From CAG-791 sp963593905 (GTDB lineage Bacteria > Bacillota > Clostridia > Lachnospirales > Lachnospiraceae): a DNA stretch of 8,899 nt. The notes under the pieces were generated by a model. It did no database searches. It was given only the letters and a program-made list of their open reading frames with translations, and was not told the DNA's origin. Of this stretch, positions 6,577 through 8,899 are shown piece after piece. The position numbers were made by a program, and so were the translations under genes. The DNA lies in assembly GCA_963593905.1 (NCBI GenBank), contig CAVBBL010000049.1, forward strand, positions 1 to 8,899. Reading direction: 5' to 3'. Position 1 is the stretch's first letter. Each line of letters opens with the position of its first letter.

Positions 6577-8618
6577 GGGATAGGATGAGGGATATAAGTG
6601 ATATAGAAGAGGCAAAGAATGATTTTCCGGAGGATCCATCCTGGGATAGTCTGTTTGCTATGGCGGCAGACTATGCAGCAGACTATGCAGCAGAATCTGC
6701 AGGGGAAGAGGAACCGGAAATTTATGATATAAATTTTGGCGGGAGCCTGACCGGAGAGCCGGTGCAGGAAGAGAAGAAATATAAAACGCCGGAAGAGGCG
6801 TTAAAGGTTCTGTTCGGATACGACACCTTTCGGCCGGGGCAGAGGTCCTTGATAGACAGTATTCTGGCGGGACGTGATACCTTCGCCGTTATGCCCACCG
6901 GTGCGGGAAAATCCCTTTGCTATCAGATTCCGGCCTTACTGCTGCCGGGAATCACGCTGGTCGTTTCGCCCCTGATTTCGCTGATGCAGGATCAGGTGAA
7001 GGCGCTGAATGAGGCAGGAGTTCCTGCTGCTTTCGTCAACAGCTCTTTATCGGAGGGAGCATTTTTTGAAACCGTGGATAGGATCCGGCAGGGATTTTAT
7101 AAAATCGTTTATGTGGCCCCGGAGCGTCTCACGGCAGAAAGTTTTGTCAATCTGGCCAAAAAAGTGCAGATTTCCATGGTGACCGTGGATGAAGCCCATT
7201 GTATTTCCCAGTGGGGGCAGGATTTTCGGCCCAGTTATACGAAAATTCTGGAATTTGTAAAAATGCTGGATAAGCGCCCTATCCTCAGCGCGTTTACAGC
7301 CACCGCTACGGAGCATGTGCGGGAAGATATCGTCAATACGCTGGAACTGCAGGATCCTTTCGTTATGGTAACAGGCTTTGACAGAGAGAATCTTTTTTTT
7401 CAGGTGGAAAAACCTAAAGACAAGGATGAGTATATCCTGCAGTATATTGCCGAACATCCAGAGGAAAGTGGAATTATCTACTGTGCGACCAGGAAAAATG
7501 TGGATAAGCTGTATGATCTTTTAAGGAGTCGGGGGATATCTGCAGGAAAATATCATGCCGGTATGGGAGCAGCGCAGCGAAAGAAAATGCAGGATGATTT
7601 CGTATTTGATTACACCGGCATCGTCATCGCGACCAATGCCTTTGGCATGGGGATTGATAAATCAAATGTCAGATTTGTCATTCATTACAACGTGCCTCTG
7701 AGCATGGAAAACTATTACCAGGAAGCCGGTCGGGCGGGTCGTGACGGGCTGGAGGCAAAGTGCATTCTGTTATTTTCACCCCAGGATATGGCAATCGACC
7801 GCTTTTTGCTGGAACATAAGGAAATGCCGGAGCTGACGGAAACGGACAGAGAAACGGTCAGAAGACAGGACATGGAACGGCTCCGGAGCATGGAAAAATA
7901 CTGCTATACCACGCAGTGCCTGCGCAATTATATTCTGCAGTATTTCGGTGAAAATCCCACAGAGCCCTGCGGCGATTGCGGTAATTGTCTGCGGGAGTTT
8001 GAAACCCGGGATATGACAGAGGAAGCCAAAAAGATCATTAACTGTGTTTATGAGGCAAGGGGTCGGTATGGAAAGACGGTCATCATAGATACGGTAGTGG
8101 GATCAAAGATGGCCAGACTGCAGGAGATCGGTGCCGTCCATTACAGATCCTACGGTGTGCTGGCAGGGAGCAATAAAAATCTGTTAAAGCGTCTGGTGGA
8201 TCAGATGGTGTTGGAAGGCTATCTGAAGGTGGGAGATTATCAGGTGGTCGGATTAGGGGAGATCAGTCCGCTGAAGGATCCTGACACAAAGGTGATGGTA
8301 AAGATTACGGACGAAGACAAACGACCGGAAAGAACAGAGAAGGCAGGAAGGACAAGGAAGAGAGCAAAGGGAGCGGAAGAACTGGGATACGAAGGGTACA
8401 GGCTGTTTGAAAAGCTGCGGGAATGCAGGCTGGCCATTGCCCGGGAGGAAGCTCTGCCGCCCTATATGATTTTCAGTGATAAGACGCTGATCGATATGGC
8501 GGCAAGGAAGCCCGCATCCCGGGAGGAAATGCTGCAGGTATCCGGTGTCGGCGAGTACAAGTATGCGAAATACGGAGAGCGATTTCTTGCGGTCATAGAG
8601 ATAGAGGAGACGACTTGA
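6573..8618 (+). CDS. recQ: ATP-dependent DNA helicase RecQ
   Basis: This 681-residue, full-length RecQ unwinds DNA 3'-5' and acts in recombination and replication-fork repair. Helicase motifs in order: motif 0 FRPGQ, Walker A PTGAGKS (108-114, K113), DEAH at 206-209 followed by the RecQ aromatic loop (SQWGQDFRPSY), TATAT, IIYCATR, ATNAFGMGIDK, and motif VI QEAGRAGR at 383-390. The zinc site is intact: C449, C466, C469 and C472, with the same C-x16-C-x2-C-x2-C spacing as E. coli RecQ. An RQC winged helix follows (about 481-570), and an HRDC domain ends the protein (about 606-676). The odd part is an acidic N-terminal extension of roughly 68 residues before the usual start. The ATG at 6573 overlaps the Nudix stop (ATGA). 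ATG 6585, preceded by GAGGGA, is an alternative start. Confidence 0.97.
   Translation: MRDRMRDISDIEEAKNDFPEDPSWDSLFAMAADYAADYAAESAGEEEPEIYDINFGGSLTGEPVQEEKKYKTPEEALKVLFGYDTFRPGQRSLIDSILAGRDTFAVMPTGAGKSLCYQIPALLLPGITLVVSPLISLMQDQVKALNEAGVPAAFVNSSLSEGAFFETVDRIRQGFYKIVYVAPERLTAESFVNLAKKVQISMVTVDEAHCISQWGQDFRPSYTKILEFVKMLDKRPILSAFTATATEHVREDIVNTLELQDPFVMVTGFDRENLFFQVEKPKDKDEYILQYIAEHPEESGIIYCATRKNVDKLYDLLRSRGISAGKYHAGMGAAQRKKMQDDFVFDYTGIVIATNAFGMGIDKSNVRFVIHYNVPLSMENYYQEAGRAGRDGLEAKCILLFSPQDMAIDRFLLEHKEMPELTETDRETVRRQDMERLRSMEKYCYTTQCLRNYILQYFGENPTEPCGDCGNCLREFETRDMTEEAKKIINCVYEARGRYGKTVIIDTVVGSKMARLQEIGAVHYRSYGVLAGSNKNLLKRLVDQMVLEGYLKVGDYQVVGLGEISPLKDPDTKVMVKITDEDKRPERTEKAGRTRKRAKGAEELGYEGYRLFEKLRECRLAIAREEALPPYMIFSDKTLIDMAARKPASREEMLQVSGVGEYKYAKYGERFLAVIEIEETT
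6669..6692 (+). repeat. recQ: Two perfect 12-bp tandem copies within the recQ N-terminal extension
   Basis: GACTATGCAGCA occurs twice in a row, at 6669-6680 and 6681-6692, encoding DYAADYAA. It lies in the acidic extension outside the conserved helicase domain. The repeat is in frame (12 bp), so copy-number change would only alter linker length. Confidence 0.75.
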
Positions 8619-8899
8619 TTTTAAAGTGACCTGGATGGGCATCACGCACCTTGTTCCTGTACTTCTTCTCTTGTTTCTGCATAGGCAGTGAGGAAATAGG
8701 CGTGCTGTTGGGAAATTTCCAAAGAAAGAAGACAGACAGCGTCAATCGTTAATGAAACAGTGGAGGAAGGAAAAAAGTACTGATTCTGAAAAGACCGAAA
8801 ACATCGGAAACGATAATACAGATTTTTAAAAATAGAAAAACATAGTGTCAAGCATTTTTGAAAATGTCCCAGATTAGTTAAATTAATAGCCCCGGTTTT
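8619..8899. other. Downstream tail after recQ; no gene supported
   Basis: I find no intrinsic terminator directly after recQ and no convincing gene. A 25-codon plus-strand ORF (8752-8829) and a 69-codon minus-strand ORF (8642-8851) exist, but both lack recognisable sequence. The last 70 or so bases become AT-rich, with a palindrome CATTTT-TG-AAAATG at 8853-8866 just after TGTCAAG (8846-8852). This could be the edge of another element running out of the window, but that is speculative. Confidence 0.35.

Noticed and set aside
7047..7457. 136-codon minus-strand ORF inside recQ
   Set aside because: It is the shadow of conserved RecQ helicase motifs on the other strand, with no family resemblance of its own.
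8752..8829. 25-codon plus-strand small ORF
   Set aside because: It is very short and hydrophilic and shows no recognised family. The GAGG-like sequences lie after its ATG rather than before it.

Overview
The window reads as a chromosomal accessory stretch from a Firmicute, most likely a Lachnospiraceae-type clostridium. This rests on Shine-Dalgarno-led genes, a Gram-positive style lipoprotein signal, Clostridia-like protein sequence and moderate GC. The organism call is inference from style, not from a marker gene.

Layout. Positions 52-1315 hold an apparently intact IS256-family insertion sequence, with its transposase on the minus strand and 14-bp perfect terminal inverted repeats. A short spacer (1316-1505) follows, with no gene I can defend. 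From 1506 everything reads on the plus strand. There is a secreted lipoprotein of unknown function (1506-2810). Next comes an intergenic region containing a degenerate 9-bp tandem repeat of 16 units (2893-3036), then a large PLD/HKD-SF2 helicase-DUF3427 type protein (3049-6036). A 129-bp spacer rich in small inverted repeats leads to a Nudix hydrolase (6166-6576) whose stop codon overlaps the start of a full-length RecQ helicase (6573-8618). The last 281 bases carry no gene I can support.

How the genes may work together. The Nudix and recQ genes are almost certainly translationally coupled (ATGA overlap). The PLD-helicase gene lies just upstream on the same strand. Together they supply an HKD-type phosphodiesterase domain fused to a DNA translocase, a nucleotide-cleaning enzyme, and a 3'-5' DNA helicase. 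That set fits a DNA-repair or genome-defence module placed next to a mobile element. It is the most interesting part of the window, although its role in defence is inference.

The most unusual non-coding signal is the 9-bp tandem array. It ends 12 bases before the PLD-helicase start codon and contains a possible sigma-A-like promoter in two of its divergent units.
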